Assembly (NCBI GenBank): GCA_029233925.1
Contig: JARGOX010000026.1
Coordinates: forward strand, 27,898 to 91,897
From: Rhizobiaceae bacterium
GTDB taxonomy: Bacteria > Pseudomonadota > Alphaproteobacteria > Rhizobiales > Rhizobiaceae
Direction: 5' to 3'
DNA: 64,000 bases
The notes below the pieces were generated by a model. That model made no database searches and had not been told where the DNA came from. It was given only the letters and a program-made list of their open reading frames with translations. This document shows, in pieces, positions 21,131 through 29,987 of the stretch. The stretch's first letter is position 1. Every line of letters begins with the position of its first letter. The position numbers and the translations under genes were made by a program.

Positions 21131-21152
21131 TTATTATGTATATTCATAATAA
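21131..21152. promoter_or_regulatory. Candidate HutC operator in hutI/hutF divergent promoter
   Basis: TTATTATG-TATATT-CATAATAA: perfect 8-bp arms, and core TGTATATTCA differs by one base from the described HutC core TGTATATACA. Confidence 0.75.
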
Positions 21153-21178
21153 ATTATTGTCAACGAAATGGAGTGGGC

Positions 21179-22552
21179 ATGACGCCGCTTTTTGCTGAAC
21201 AGGCACTTCTTCCCGATGGCTTGGCCAGGGACGTGCGGATCGTCGTGGATGACGCCGGTATTATCGCCAGCGTGACGCGGCACAGCGCGCCGCAGCCATC
21301 CGATCTGAACCTGCAGTCAAGGCTGCTGCTGCCCGCCCTGTGCAATGTGCACAGCCACGCGTTCCAGCGGGCCATGTCGGGCATGACGGAATACCGGTCT
21401 GCCAAACACGATGATTTCTGGACCTGGCGGAGGCTGATGTATCGTTTTCTGGATGTACTCACCCCGGATCACATCGAGGCGATTGCCGCCCTTGTCTATG
21501 TGGAGATGCTGGAGGCGGGTTATGCCGCCGTCGGCGAGTTTCACTATGTGCACCACCAGCCCGGCGGGCGCGTCTATGACAATCGTGCCGAATTGTCTGA
21601 ACGCATCTTTGCAGCGAGCCAGCTGTCCGGCATTGGCCTGACCCATCTGCCGGTTCTCTATTCCTATGGTGGCGCCGGTAAAGCGCCATTGCAGGGAGGG
21701 CAATTGCGCTTTGGCAATGATCTGGAGGAGTTCACACGGCTTTTTGAAGCCGCCAAAAAGGCCATGAACCATCTTCCGCCCGACAGCGCAATCGGTGTTG
21801 CGCCCCATTCTCTGCGGGCCATGGACCCGCAAAACCTCGAACAGATCGCCTCACGCTTTAAGCAGGGGCCAATCCATATCCATGCAGCCGAACAGGTCAG
21901 GGAAGTTGAAGACGTACAGGCCTGGCTGGGCGCCCGTCCGGTTGAATATCTGTTGGAAGAGGTGGGTGTCGATCCGCGCTGGTGCCTGATACACACCACC
22001 CAGATGAATGACACGGAGACCAGCGGTCTGGCGCAATCCGGCGCTGTTGCCGGCCTGTGTCCGATCACCGAGGCCAATCTCGGCGACGGCATATTCAACG
22101 GGCAGGAATTCCTGGCGGCAGGAGGCACTTTTGCCATCGGATCGGATTCCAATATTCGCATTTCCCTGTCGGAGGAATTGCGGCAGTTGGAATATAGCCA
22201 GCGGCTGTCGCTCAGGGCCCGCAACATCATGGCGTCGAGCGATCTGTCGACGGGGCAATTGCTCTACACGAAGGCTGCTGCGGGCGGTGCGCAGGCCCTG
22301 CAGCGCAACAGTGGCGCTCTGCAAGTGGGAAATTGGGCTGATCTGGTGGCCATTGATACGCAGGACATTCATCTGTGCGGATTGTCGCAAAGACAGCTTC
22401 TGGATGGTTGGATTTTTTCCGGCAATGACCGGCTTGTAACGGACGTCTGGTCGGCAGGGCGTCATTGTGTGCAAAATGGCCGCCACCGGCAGCGCGATTC
22501 GATTGCGCATCACTATCGTGGCGTGCTTCGCGAACTGACCAATCTTCTGTGA
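21179..22552 (+). CDS. hutF: Formimidoylglutamate deiminase
   Basis: Start ATG 21179 in frame within ORF 20717..22552. LLPALCNVHSHAFQRAMSGMTEYRSAKHDDFWTWRRLMYRFLDVLTPDHIEAIA; GSDSNIRISLSEELRQLEYSQRL. Confidence 0.95.
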   Translation: MTPLFAEQALLPDGLARDVRIVVDDAGIIASVTRHSAPQPSDLNLQSRLLLPALCNVHSHAFQRAMSGMTEYRSAKHDDFWTWRRLMYRFLDVLTPDHIEAIAALVYVEMLEAGYAAVGEFHYVHHQPGGRVYDNRAELSERIFAASQLSGIGLTHLPVLYSYGGAGKAPLQGGQLRFGNDLEEFTRLFEAAKKAMNHLPPDSAIGVAPHSLRAMDPQNLEQIASRFKQGPIHIHAAEQVREVEDVQAWLGARPVEYLLEEVGVDPRWCLIHTTQMNDTETSGLAQSGAVAGLCPITEANLGDGIFNGQEFLAAGGTFAIGSDSNIRISLSEELRQLEYSQRLSLRARNIMASSDLSTGQLLYTKAAAGGAQALQRNSGALQVGNWADLVAIDTQDIHLCGLSQRQLLDGWIFSGNDRLVTDVWSAGRHCVQNGRHRQRDSIAHHYRGVLRELTNLL

Positions 22553-22568
22553 CGGGATCACCATCGGC

Positions 22569-23276
22569 ATGCGCAGCTACAAGGACATTCACAATATTCT
22601 GCTGGAGCGTATCAAGAGCGGTGAGTGGCCGCAGGGCGGTCTGATTCCTGCAGAGGCGGATCTGGCTCTTGAATTTGGCTGCACGCGGGTGACGGTCAAC
22701 CGGGCGATGCAGGCGCTCGCCGATGGCGGGCTTCTCGAGCGGCGGCGCAAGGCCGGAACGCGGGTTATCCAGCGGCTGACACGCAATGCGCATTTTCAGA
22801 TCCCGATCGTTCGCCATGAGATCGAAAAACGCGGTGGCAATTACAAATACCTGTTGATCGGCCGGGAAGAAGTGACTGTCCCACAAAAGGTGCAGGCCGA
22901 ACTGGCCATCGGCCCGGATGAAAGCGCCCTGCACATCCTCAGTCTGCATTTTGCCGATGGCAAACCCTATCAACTGGAAGACCGCTGGATTGCCTTGGGC
23001 ACCGTGCCCCTGGCGCGGGAGGAAAGCTTTGATGCAATAAGCCCCAATGAATGGCTGTTGCAGCAGGTCCCCTATACAAATGCGGAACATGTTTTTCGCG
23101 CCGCACAGCCCACACCGGAAGATGACGACCATTTGAAACTGGCGCCAGGCGAACCGGTTTTCATCATAGAGCGGACAACATGGTTGTCAGACAAGGCGGT
23201 GACCCATGTTCGGCTGGTTCACCCGGGCCACAGTTTTCAACTGGTCACCCGCGACCAGAATGCCGCCACGCTTTAG
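22569..23276 (+). CDS. hutC: GntR/UTRA-family histidine utilization repressor
   Basis: wHTH (IKSGEWPQGGLIPAEADLALEFGCTRVTVNRAMQALADGGLLERRRKAGTRV) plus UTRA domain; downstream of hutF. Confidence 0.93.
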   Translation: MRSYKDIHNILLERIKSGEWPQGGLIPAEADLALEFGCTRVTVNRAMQALADGGLLERRRKAGTRVIQRLTRNAHFQIPIVRHEIEKRGGNYKYLLIGREEVTVPQKVQAELAIGPDESALHILSLHFADGKPYQLEDRWIALGTVPLAREESFDAISPNEWLLQQVPYTNAEHVFRAAQPTPEDDDHLKLAPGEPVFIIERTTWLSDKAVTHVRLVHPGHSFQLVTRDQNAATL

Positions 23277-23398
23277 ATAAAAACCGGCACCTTGCCAAAA
23301 GACATTGACGCTGGGCAATTCGATCGCCAACCTGAAAAGCGATGGAACTGTGCTCCAATTGTGGGACCAGCGCCGGACGCCAGCTTTTGGGAGCCATT

Positions 23399-24292
23399 GT
23401 GAGCAAGCGCTATTACGGTCTGCCATCTCTGACCAGCCTGGCCGTGTTCGAGGCCACGGCACGGCATCTGAGTCTGAAACAGGCGGCCTCGGAGCTTAAC
23501 GTCACACCCGGCGCTGTCAGTCACCAGATCAAGGCACTGGAAAGCGAAGTCGGCAAACCCCTGTTCAAACGCATCCACAGGGGCGTTGAACTGACGCAGG
23601 CTGGTGAAGAGCTTCACTTCGTGCTGGCCTCATCCTTTGCGCAGATGGCGTCCTCCATTGACATGATCAGTTCCGGCACGTCCGAGCGAACGATCACCAT
23701 CGGCGCAACCACGGCCGTTGCAGGCCTTTGGCTGATGCCAAGGATGGGGCGTTTCCTGCAGGCACATCCCGATGTGCGTCTTAACCACCGGGTTTCCGAC
23801 ACCTCCTTCGATTTGGCGCGTTCGGATGTGGATCTGGTCGTGCGATACGGGTCAGGTCGGCGCGACGGAGAACATTCGATCAAACTGTTTTCCGATACAG
23901 TCGTACCGGTTTGCAGCCCGGAATTTGCCGCAAACCATGTGGTGCAGAGCTGTGAAGATCTGCTGGCGCAACCTTTGCTGCAACTGGAAGGCCTGGATAC
24001 CGGCTGGATGGGCTGGAAGGGATGGTTTGCCGAGTGCGGCGTTGATGCGCCGCGCATTCACGGTCCGAAATTCAACAATTATACCATTGCACTGCAGGCA
24101 GCAGAACAGGGTGCCGGCATCGCTCTTGGATGGCAGCGGCTGATTGATCGATATCTGTCAGCTCAAAGGCTGGTTGTGCTGCCCGGCTTTCGCGTGACGC
24201 CGCCGGGGGCCTTTTATCTCTCCTGGAGCAGCAAGAAAGAACCTGATTCATCCCTTGCGCTGGTGCGCGACTGGCTGGTGCATGCGGTGTGA
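23399..24292 (+). CDS. LysR-family transcriptional regulator (GcvA-like)
   Basis: LPSLTSLAVFEATARHLSLKQAASELNVTPGAVSHQIKALESEVGKPLFKRIHRGVELTQAG. GTG start inferred at 23399. Confidence 0.92.
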   Translation: MSKRYYGLPSLTSLAVFEATARHLSLKQAASELNVTPGAVSHQIKALESEVGKPLFKRIHRGVELTQAGEELHFVLASSFAQMASSIDMISSGTSERTITIGATTAVAGLWLMPRMGRFLQAHPDVRLNHRVSDTSFDLARSDVDLVVRYGSGRRDGEHSIKLFSDTVVPVCSPEFAANHVVQSCEDLLAQPLLQLEGLDTGWMGWKGWFAECGVDAPRIHGPKFNNYTIALQAAEQGAGIALGWQRLIDRYLSAQRLVVLPGFRVTPPGAFYLSWSSKKEPDSSLALVRDWLVHAV

Positions 24293-24399
24293 AATTTCAG
24301 GTGAATCATGCTCACCTGAAAGCGAATTGATTCCGAATTGATCGATACCCGGTTTGTGCGTCATGAATGCAAACAGAGTGCGTTCTCATGGAGGGTGTG

Positions 24400-25572
24400 A
24401 TGGGTTTTGTTCAGCCGGTTGATCTGGAGCGTGTCATGAGACCCGTCCATCAGGCGCAGGGTCTTGCCAATGAATTCTATGTGGACCCGAACCTGTTCGA
24501 GCAGGAAAAATCAGCCGTCTTCTTTCGGAACTGGACGGCGATCGGTTTCTGCAAGGATGTGCCCGAACCCGGTGATGCCATGCCCGTCGACCTTCTTGGG
24601 CAGCCCCTGTTGGTGGTGCATGGACGCGACGGCATGGTGCGGGTTTTCCAGAATACTTGCCGCCATCGTGGCATGATCCTGATGGAGAAAAAGGGCAGAC
24701 TGCGCGGCGCGATCCGCTGTCCCTATCATTCCTGGTGTTACGATCATGATGGCGCCTTGAAAACCACCCCCCATGTGGGCGGGCCGGGAAAGAATATCCA
24801 CGAGGATATTGATCGCAGCACCTTGGGGCTGTTTCCCATTCGCTGCCATGTCTGGCGCGATATCCTTTTCGTCAATCTGTCCGGCGATGCACCGGAGTTT
24901 GACGATTACGCCGCAGACCTGAAGGCACGCTGGGCAGAATTCGATCAGCCCATGCATCCCGGCGGCGACGAAAGTGCGTTTCGCCTGGAGCTTGATACCA
25001 ATTGGAAGCTGGCGGTCGAAAACTATTGTGAAAGCTATCATCTTCCCTGGGTTCACCCCGGTCTCAACAGCTATTCCCGGCTGGAAGACCATTACAATAT
25101 CGAACAGCCGGGACATTTTTCAGGGCAGGGCACCCGCGTCTACCGGTCGATGATCAATGAAGGGGGCGCGCCTTTTGCGGATTTTGAGGGCCTCGGTGAT
25201 AAATGGCAGGCCGGTGCGGAATATGTAGCGCTCTACCCCAATGTCCTGCTGGGTGTGCACCGCGATCATGCCTTTGCCATCATCCTGCAACCGGTGACCC
25301 ACGAAAAGACCATCGAGCACGTGCAGCTTTATTACGCCACCGGCGATACGGCCGTGGCAGACCGCTCCGACTTGCGCGCCGCCAATGCCGCGCTTTGGAA
25401 AACGGTGTTTGCAGAGGACATTTTTGTGGTGGAAGGCATGCAAAGAGGACGGCACGGAGCAAAATTTGATGGCGGACGGTTTTCTCCCATCATGGACAGT
25501 GCGACCCATCTTTTTCACCACTGGGTGGCCAGCCAGTTTGCCGCTTCGCTGCAGGACAAAGAACCCGTGTGA
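24400..25572 (+). CDS. Rieske [2Fe-2S] aromatic-ring-hydroxylating-type oxygenase alpha subunit (GbcA/Stc2-like)
   Basis: Rieske motif CRHRGM...CPYHSW; mononuclear iron region NWKLAVENYCESYHLPWVHP. Confidence 0.92.
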   Translation: MGFVQPVDLERVMRPVHQAQGLANEFYVDPNLFEQEKSAVFFRNWTAIGFCKDVPEPGDAMPVDLLGQPLLVVHGRDGMVRVFQNTCRHRGMILMEKKGRLRGAIRCPYHSWCYDHDGALKTTPHVGGPGKNIHEDIDRSTLGLFPIRCHVWRDILFVNLSGDAPEFDDYAADLKARWAEFDQPMHPGGDESAFRLELDTNWKLAVENYCESYHLPWVHPGLNSYSRLEDHYNIEQPGHFSGQGTRVYRSMINEGGAPFADFEGLGDKWQAGAEYVALYPNVLLGVHRDHAFAIILQPVTHEKTIEHVQLYYATGDTAVADRSDLRAANAALWKTVFAEDIFVVEGMQRGRHGAKFDGGRFSPIMDSATHLFHHWVASQFAASLQDKEPV

Positions 25573-25802
25573 TGGTGAATCCGGAAAATTTGAATGCAGC
25601 CTTGCTGGATGCCCATGACAGAGCCGAAGGCGGTCGATTGGCTGAACTCTATCATAGGGCTGCAAGCATCAGTGAACAGGCCGGTAAGATGGACCAGGCC
25701 TGTTTCTATTTCACCCATGCCTATGTCTTTGCCCTGCAGGAGGGCCTGCCCGTGGCAACGGACCTCCATGCACGGCTGAAGGCGCTCGGTCGCGAAGAAT
25801 GA
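25569..25802 (+). CDS. Small uncharacterised helical protein (77 aa)
   Basis: ATGA overlap with the Rieske gene stop; MVNPENLNAALLDAHDRAEGGRLAELYHRAASISEQAGKMDQACFYFTHAYVFALQEG... is TPR-like. Confidence 0.65.
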   Translation: MMVNPENLNAALLDAHDRAEGGRLAELYHRAASISEQAGKMDQACFYFTHAYVFALQEGLPVATDLHARLKALGREE

Positions 25803-25829
25803 CAGTCTCGGTCGCGAAGAATGACAGTC
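25785..25829 (+). repeat. Perfect 22-bp tandem duplication spanning a stop codon
   Basis: CTCGGTCGCGAAGAATGACAGT repeated twice in tandem (25785-25806, 25807-25828), followed by C. Confidence 0.95.
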
Positions 25830-25866
25830 CGGCAGATGCAACAAGCCGGCAATCGAAAGTGAACAG

Positions 25867-28293
25867 ATGAAATCACATGCAAAGGTCGTGGTCATTGGCG
25901 GCGGTGTCGTCGGGTGTTCGGTTCTCTATCACCTGACCCGCTTCGGTTGGCGTGACGTGGTTCTTGTTGAGCGGTCTGAACTCACATCCGGTTCAACATG
26001 GCATGCGGCAGGCGGCATGCATACGATCAACGGCGATCCCAATGTCGCAAGGCTGCAAAAATATACGATTGATCTCTACCGGGAGATCGAAGCGCTGTCA
26101 GGGCAGGATATCGGCCTGCACATGACGGGTGGGGTCATGTTGGCGGCCACTCAGGCGCGGTTTGACTGGCTCAAATCCATCGTCGCCAAAGGAAAGATCA
26201 CCGGGCTTGAGGCAGAGATCATTTCACCGCGCGAAGCCCATGAACTGATGCCTTTGCTGGATCCGGAGCAATTTGTCGGCGCTCTTTACGACGAGGTGGA
26301 AGGCCATCTGGACCCCTATGGCACAACCCATGCCTATGCGAAATCCGCCAAAATGGGCGGTGCCGAAATATACACCCGTACAAAGGTTGAAGACCTCGTG
26401 CAGCGACCGGATGGCCATTGGCGGGTGATCACCAATGCCGGTGAAATCATCGCCGAGCATATCGTCAATGCCGGTGGTCTATGGGCGCGGGAGGTGGGGC
26501 GCATGGTCGGGTTGGAACTGCCTGTTCTGGCGATGGAGCACATGTATCTGATCACCGAAGACATGGATGAGGTGGCCGATTTCAACCAGGCCACGGGCAA
26601 GGAAATGCTCCACGCCGTCGATTTCGATGGTGAACTCTATCTGCGGCAGGAGCGCAAGGGCATGCTGATGGGCACCTATGAGAAGGATTGCCGGCCCTGG
26701 AGCGAACGCGAAACGCCCTGGTCCTTCGGACACGAATTGCTGGAGCCGGATCTGGACCGGATCATTCCGGAACTGGAGGTCGGCTTCAGGCATTTTCCCG
26801 CCTTCAACAATGTCGGCATCAAGCAGATCATCAATGGACCCTTCACGTTTTCGCCCGATGGCAATCCGCTGGTCGGCCCGGTACGCGGCCTGCGCGGTTT
26901 CTGGTCTGCCTGTGCTGTGATGGCCGGATTTTCACAAGGCGGAGGCGTCGGTCTGGCTCTGGCAAACTGGATGATCCATGATGATCCGGGCTTTGATGTC
27001 TTTGCCATGGATATCGCCCGCTATGGTGATTACGCCACCATGGCCTATACCAATGCACGGGTACGCGAGAACTATGCGCGGCGTTTTTCCATACGTTTTC
27101 CCAATGAGGAACTGAAAGCGGCCAGAGGATTGCGCACGACGCCGATCCACGGCGAATTGAAAGCCGCGGGCGCGCAGTTTGGTGCAGCCTATGGGTTGGA
27201 GGTGCCCCTGTGGTTTGCGCCGGAAGGTGTGGAAGATACGTTCTCCTGGCATCGCTCGACCGACTTTGAGCATGTCGGGGCGGAAGCCCGGGCGGTCCGC
27301 GAGAGTGTCGGCCTGATGGAAATATCCGGTTTTGCAAAATACCGCATATCCGGAGCCGGAAGTGCCGAGTGGCTGGACCGGCTGCTGGCCTGCCGCCTTC
27401 CGGGGCAAGGGCGCATGACACTGGCGCCGATGCTCAAACAGGACGGCAAGCTGATCGGTGACTTCACGCTCGCCCGGTTGAACGACAACGAATGGTTCCT
27501 TGCCGGATCGGGGATTGCTGAAGGTTATCACATGCGCTGGTTTGAACAGCATCTGCCGGATGACGGTTCTGTCAAAATTGAGGCCCATGGCGGCAATCTT
27601 GTGGGCCTGTCGATTGCCGGGCCGAGGGCACGCCAGGTGTTGCAGAAGGTCACACAGACAGATGTGAGCGCCGAGGCCTTCCGCTTCATGCACTTCGCAC
27701 GAATGGATATCGGCATGGCCGATGCCCTTGTTGGCCGTGTGTCGTTCACCGGAGACCTGGGCTATGAAATCTGGATGAAACCGGAATTGCAGCGTCATGT
27801 GTTCAACGAACTGATGGACGCCGGTGCCGCCTTCGGTATCAGGCTGTTCGGGTTGCGCGCGCTCAATGCGTTGCGGCTGGAAAAGGGCTTTGGCGGATGG
27901 GCGCGTGAATACCGGCCACTCTATGGTCCTTGCGAAACAGGTCTTGATCGTTTTGTTGCCTATGACAAACTGGCGGACTTCACCGGCAAGGCTGGGGCAA
28001 TTGCAGAAAGACAGGACGGTGGCGCCATGCGCCTGTGCACATTTGTTGTGGACGCCACGGACGCCGATGTCATCGGTGATGAGCCTATCAGCCTGGATGG
28101 TCATCTCTGTGGCTGGGTGACATCGGGTGGCTATGCCCATGCCGCGCAGGTTTCAGTCGCGATGGGTTACGTGCCACGGGAAATGGCAGAGCGCAGCGAC
28201 GGATGGCAGATCGAAATATTGGGAGAAAAAGTGACAGCCCGGCTGCAGTCCCATGCCTTGTTTGATGACAATGGATCGCGCATGCGATCATAA
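25867..28293 (+). CDS. Dimethylglycine/sarcosine dehydrogenase-like FAD oxidoreductase with GcvT-type C-terminal domain
   Basis: N-terminal VVVIGGGVVGCSVLYHLTRFGWRDVVLVERSELTSGSTWHAAGGMH and C-terminal folate-binding GcvT-like region (VGLMEISGFAKYRISGAGSAEWLDRLLA...). Confidence 0.92.
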   Translation: MKSHAKVVVIGGGVVGCSVLYHLTRFGWRDVVLVERSELTSGSTWHAAGGMHTINGDPNVARLQKYTIDLYREIEALSGQDIGLHMTGGVMLAATQARFDWLKSIVAKGKITGLEAEIISPREAHELMPLLDPEQFVGALYDEVEGHLDPYGTTHAYAKSAKMGGAEIYTRTKVEDLVQRPDGHWRVITNAGEIIAEHIVNAGGLWAREVGRMVGLELPVLAMEHMYLITEDMDEVADFNQATGKEMLHAVDFDGELYLRQERKGMLMGTYEKDCRPWSERETPWSFGHELLEPDLDRIIPELEVGFRHFPAFNNVGIKQIINGPFTFSPDGNPLVGPVRGLRGFWSACAVMAGFSQGGGVGLALANWMIHDDPGFDVFAMDIARYGDYATMAYTNARVRENYARRFSIRFPNEELKAARGLRTTPIHGELKAAGAQFGAAYGLEVPLWFAPEGVEDTFSWHRSTDFEHVGAEARAVRESVGLMEISGFAKYRISGAGSAEWLDRLLACRLPGQGRMTLAPMLKQDGKLIGDFTLARLNDNEWFLAGSGIAEGYHMRWFEQHLPDDGSVKIEAHGGNLVGLSIAGPRARQVLQKVTQTDVSAEAFRFMHFARMDIGMADALVGRVSFTGDLGYEIWMKPELQRHVFNELMDAGAAFGIRLFGLRALNALRLEKGFGGWAREYRPLYGPCETGLDRFVAYDKLADFTGKAGAIAERQDGGAMRLCTFVVDATDADVIGDEPISLDGHLCGWVTSGGYAHAAQVSVAMGYVPREMAERSDGWQIEILGEKVTARLQSHALFDDNGSRMRS

Positions 28294-28316
28294 TTCAATG
28301 TTGATCCATCGGAGCG

Positions 28317-28348
28317 GCCTGTCCAGAATAAGAGGACTCAGGACAGGC
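28317..28348. terminator. Hairpin between convergent DMGDH-like and GntR genes
   Basis: GCCTGTCC...GGACAGGC 8-bp stem with 16-nt loop, overlapping the GntR gene 3' end. Confidence 0.45.
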
Positions 28349-29054
28349 GCATTGCAACCGCATCATCCGTGCCGTGCGGAATTTCAAGGCCAATCGACAG
28401 ACCTTGCGGCGCGATCGAGGGCATGATGAGCTTGCGGGAAAGCACCCAATGTTCGTAGGCGAGTTCTTCCGAACGCTGTTCGTCATGCTGCCGAAAAGCC
28501 TCAATCATCTGTAAGTGCTGCTCACCGGCAATGATCAGATTTCTCTGCAGTGCAGGATTCTTGGCCTGGTAGTAGGTGTTCGCGATGCGGGCATGGTCAA
28601 TCAGCAGCCGCTCATAACTCGGCTTGAGGAATTCATTGTCTGCCATTTCACCGATCAAATGGTGAAACTGATTGTTGTAAATGGCCAGATCAATGGTGGA
28701 GCCGGCCCTCACGGCTGCAGCGAATTCCTTCTGGAAAATTCCGAGTTCGCCGATTTGGTGCGGCTTTGCATTGCGCGCTGCCAAACGACCGATGGCGGCA
28801 TACATCATGGGCGCTGCCAGGAAAAAATCACGCAAAGTCTTGTGTGACATGGGAGATACACAGGCACCGCGATTGCTTTCAATGACGAGATATCCCTCGC
28901 CGGCCAGATGGCGGAAGACGTCACGCAGAGGCGTACGGGAAATACCGTACTCCCGGCTCAACTGCATTTCATCCAAATTCGCCCCTGGCTCGAGTTCGAG
29001 CGTTATGACGCGCCTTTTAAGATCCCGGTAGAGGTCTTCCTTGCCATTATTCAA
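28338..29054 (-). CDS. GntR-family regulator (FCD domain)
   Basis: LYRDLKRRVITLELEPGANLDEMQLSREYGISRTPLRDVFRHLAGEGYLVIESNRGACVSPMS plus helical FCD-like C-terminus. Confidence 0.92.
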   Translation of the reverse strand: MNNGKEDLYRDLKRRVITLELEPGANLDEMQLSREYGISRTPLRDVFRHLAGEGYLVIESNRGACVSPMSHKTLRDFFLAAPMMYAAIGRLAARNAKPHQIGELGIFQKEFAAAVRAGSTIDLAIYNNQFHHLIGEMADNEFLKPSYERLLIDHARIANTYYQAKNPALQRNLIIAGEQHLQMIEAFRQHDEQRSEELAYEHWVLSRKLIMPSIAPQGLSIGLEIPHGTDDAVAMRLS

Positions 29055-29124
29055 ATCACCACCCGATTTGCTGTATGAGTTCGGCCGCCCCGTCCTGCAA
29101 ATAAGCGCGCAATAGACAGAGATA

Positions 29125-29139
29125 TTGCCTAGAAGGCAA
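29125..29139. promoter_or_regulatory. Short inverted repeat upstream of GntR gene
   Basis: TTGCCT-AGA-AGGCAA; perfect 6-bp arms. Confidence 0.3.
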
Positions 29140-29153
29140 GCACCATTGCGACA

Positions 29154-29969
29154 CTAAACGTTCGACGAGTGGATTTTGCCCGCGGTTACCGACTGCGGCA
29201 AAACAAAAGCGTTGTTACCGGCGGGCACTGCACTGACGCGCAGATTGCATTCAAAAACGCTCTGCAGCAAGTCATTTTTCAAAACAGCATCTGGAGGGCC
29301 AAAATCCCGGACTTTTCCCTGATGCATGACAAGGATATTATCGGCATACATGGCCGTCAGGTTCAGATCGTGCAGAATGGCCAGCACACCGCCGCCGCGT
29401 TGGGCAAAGTCCCGGGCAATGTCCAGAATGACCAACTGATGGCGAATGTCGAGGCTCGATATCGGTTCATCAAGGAAAAGGTAGCGCGGCATCTCATCCA
29501 TGACCGGATGCCAGACCTGGCAAAGAACCCGCGCCAACTGAACCCGTTGCTGCTCCCCGCCTGACAACTCTTGATAGAAGCGCGCGGAAAAACCCTGCAG
29601 ATCAACACGCGCCAAAGCTTCCTCGACGATATCGTCAGTTTGGCTGCGTGACACACCCGTGCGTCCTGCCGTCAGCCCGAGGCGCACGACCTCGCGAATG
29701 GTGAAGGGAAATGACAGGCTTGAACTTTGCGGCAGGACAGCACGCATGGCAGCCATTTCCCAGGGCTTCAAGTCGCAGATCTCCCGGCCATGCACCCGGA
29801 TTGAACCGCCATAGGGCAGATCTCCGGAAATGGCTTTGAGCAACGTGGTCTTGCCGCTGCCATTGGGGCCTATGATTGCTGTGATTGCACCCGGCATCGC
29901 ATTGAATGCGATGTCTGACAGGATGGGCTTTTTGCCGATCTGCACCGAACCATTCTTGACTTCTATCAT
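29154..29969 (-). CDS. hmuV: Heme ABC transporter ATP-binding protein
   Basis: GPNGSGKTTLLKAISGDL; LSGGEQQRVQLARVL; YLFLDEPISSLD; operon context with hmuU/T/S. Confidence 0.95.
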   Translation of the reverse strand: MIEVKNGSVQIGKKPILSDIAFNAMPGAITAIIGPNGSGKTTLLKAISGDLPYGGSIRVHGREICDLKPWEMAAMRAVLPQSSSLSFPFTIREVVRLGLTAGRTGVSRSQTDDIVEEALARVDLQGFSARFYQELSGGEQQRVQLARVLCQVWHPVMDEMPRYLFLDEPISSLDIRHQLVILDIARDFAQRGGGVLAILHDLNLTAMYADNILVMHQGKVRDFGPPDAVLKNDLLQSVFECNLRVSAVPAGNNAFVLPQSVTAGKIHSSNV

Positions 29970-29987
29970 AGCGTTACAATGGACCTT

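Noticed and set aside
26932-28140. 402-aa minus-strand ORF opposite the DMGDH-like gene
   Set aside because: Antisense shadow ORF; the plus-strand frame has full family motifs.
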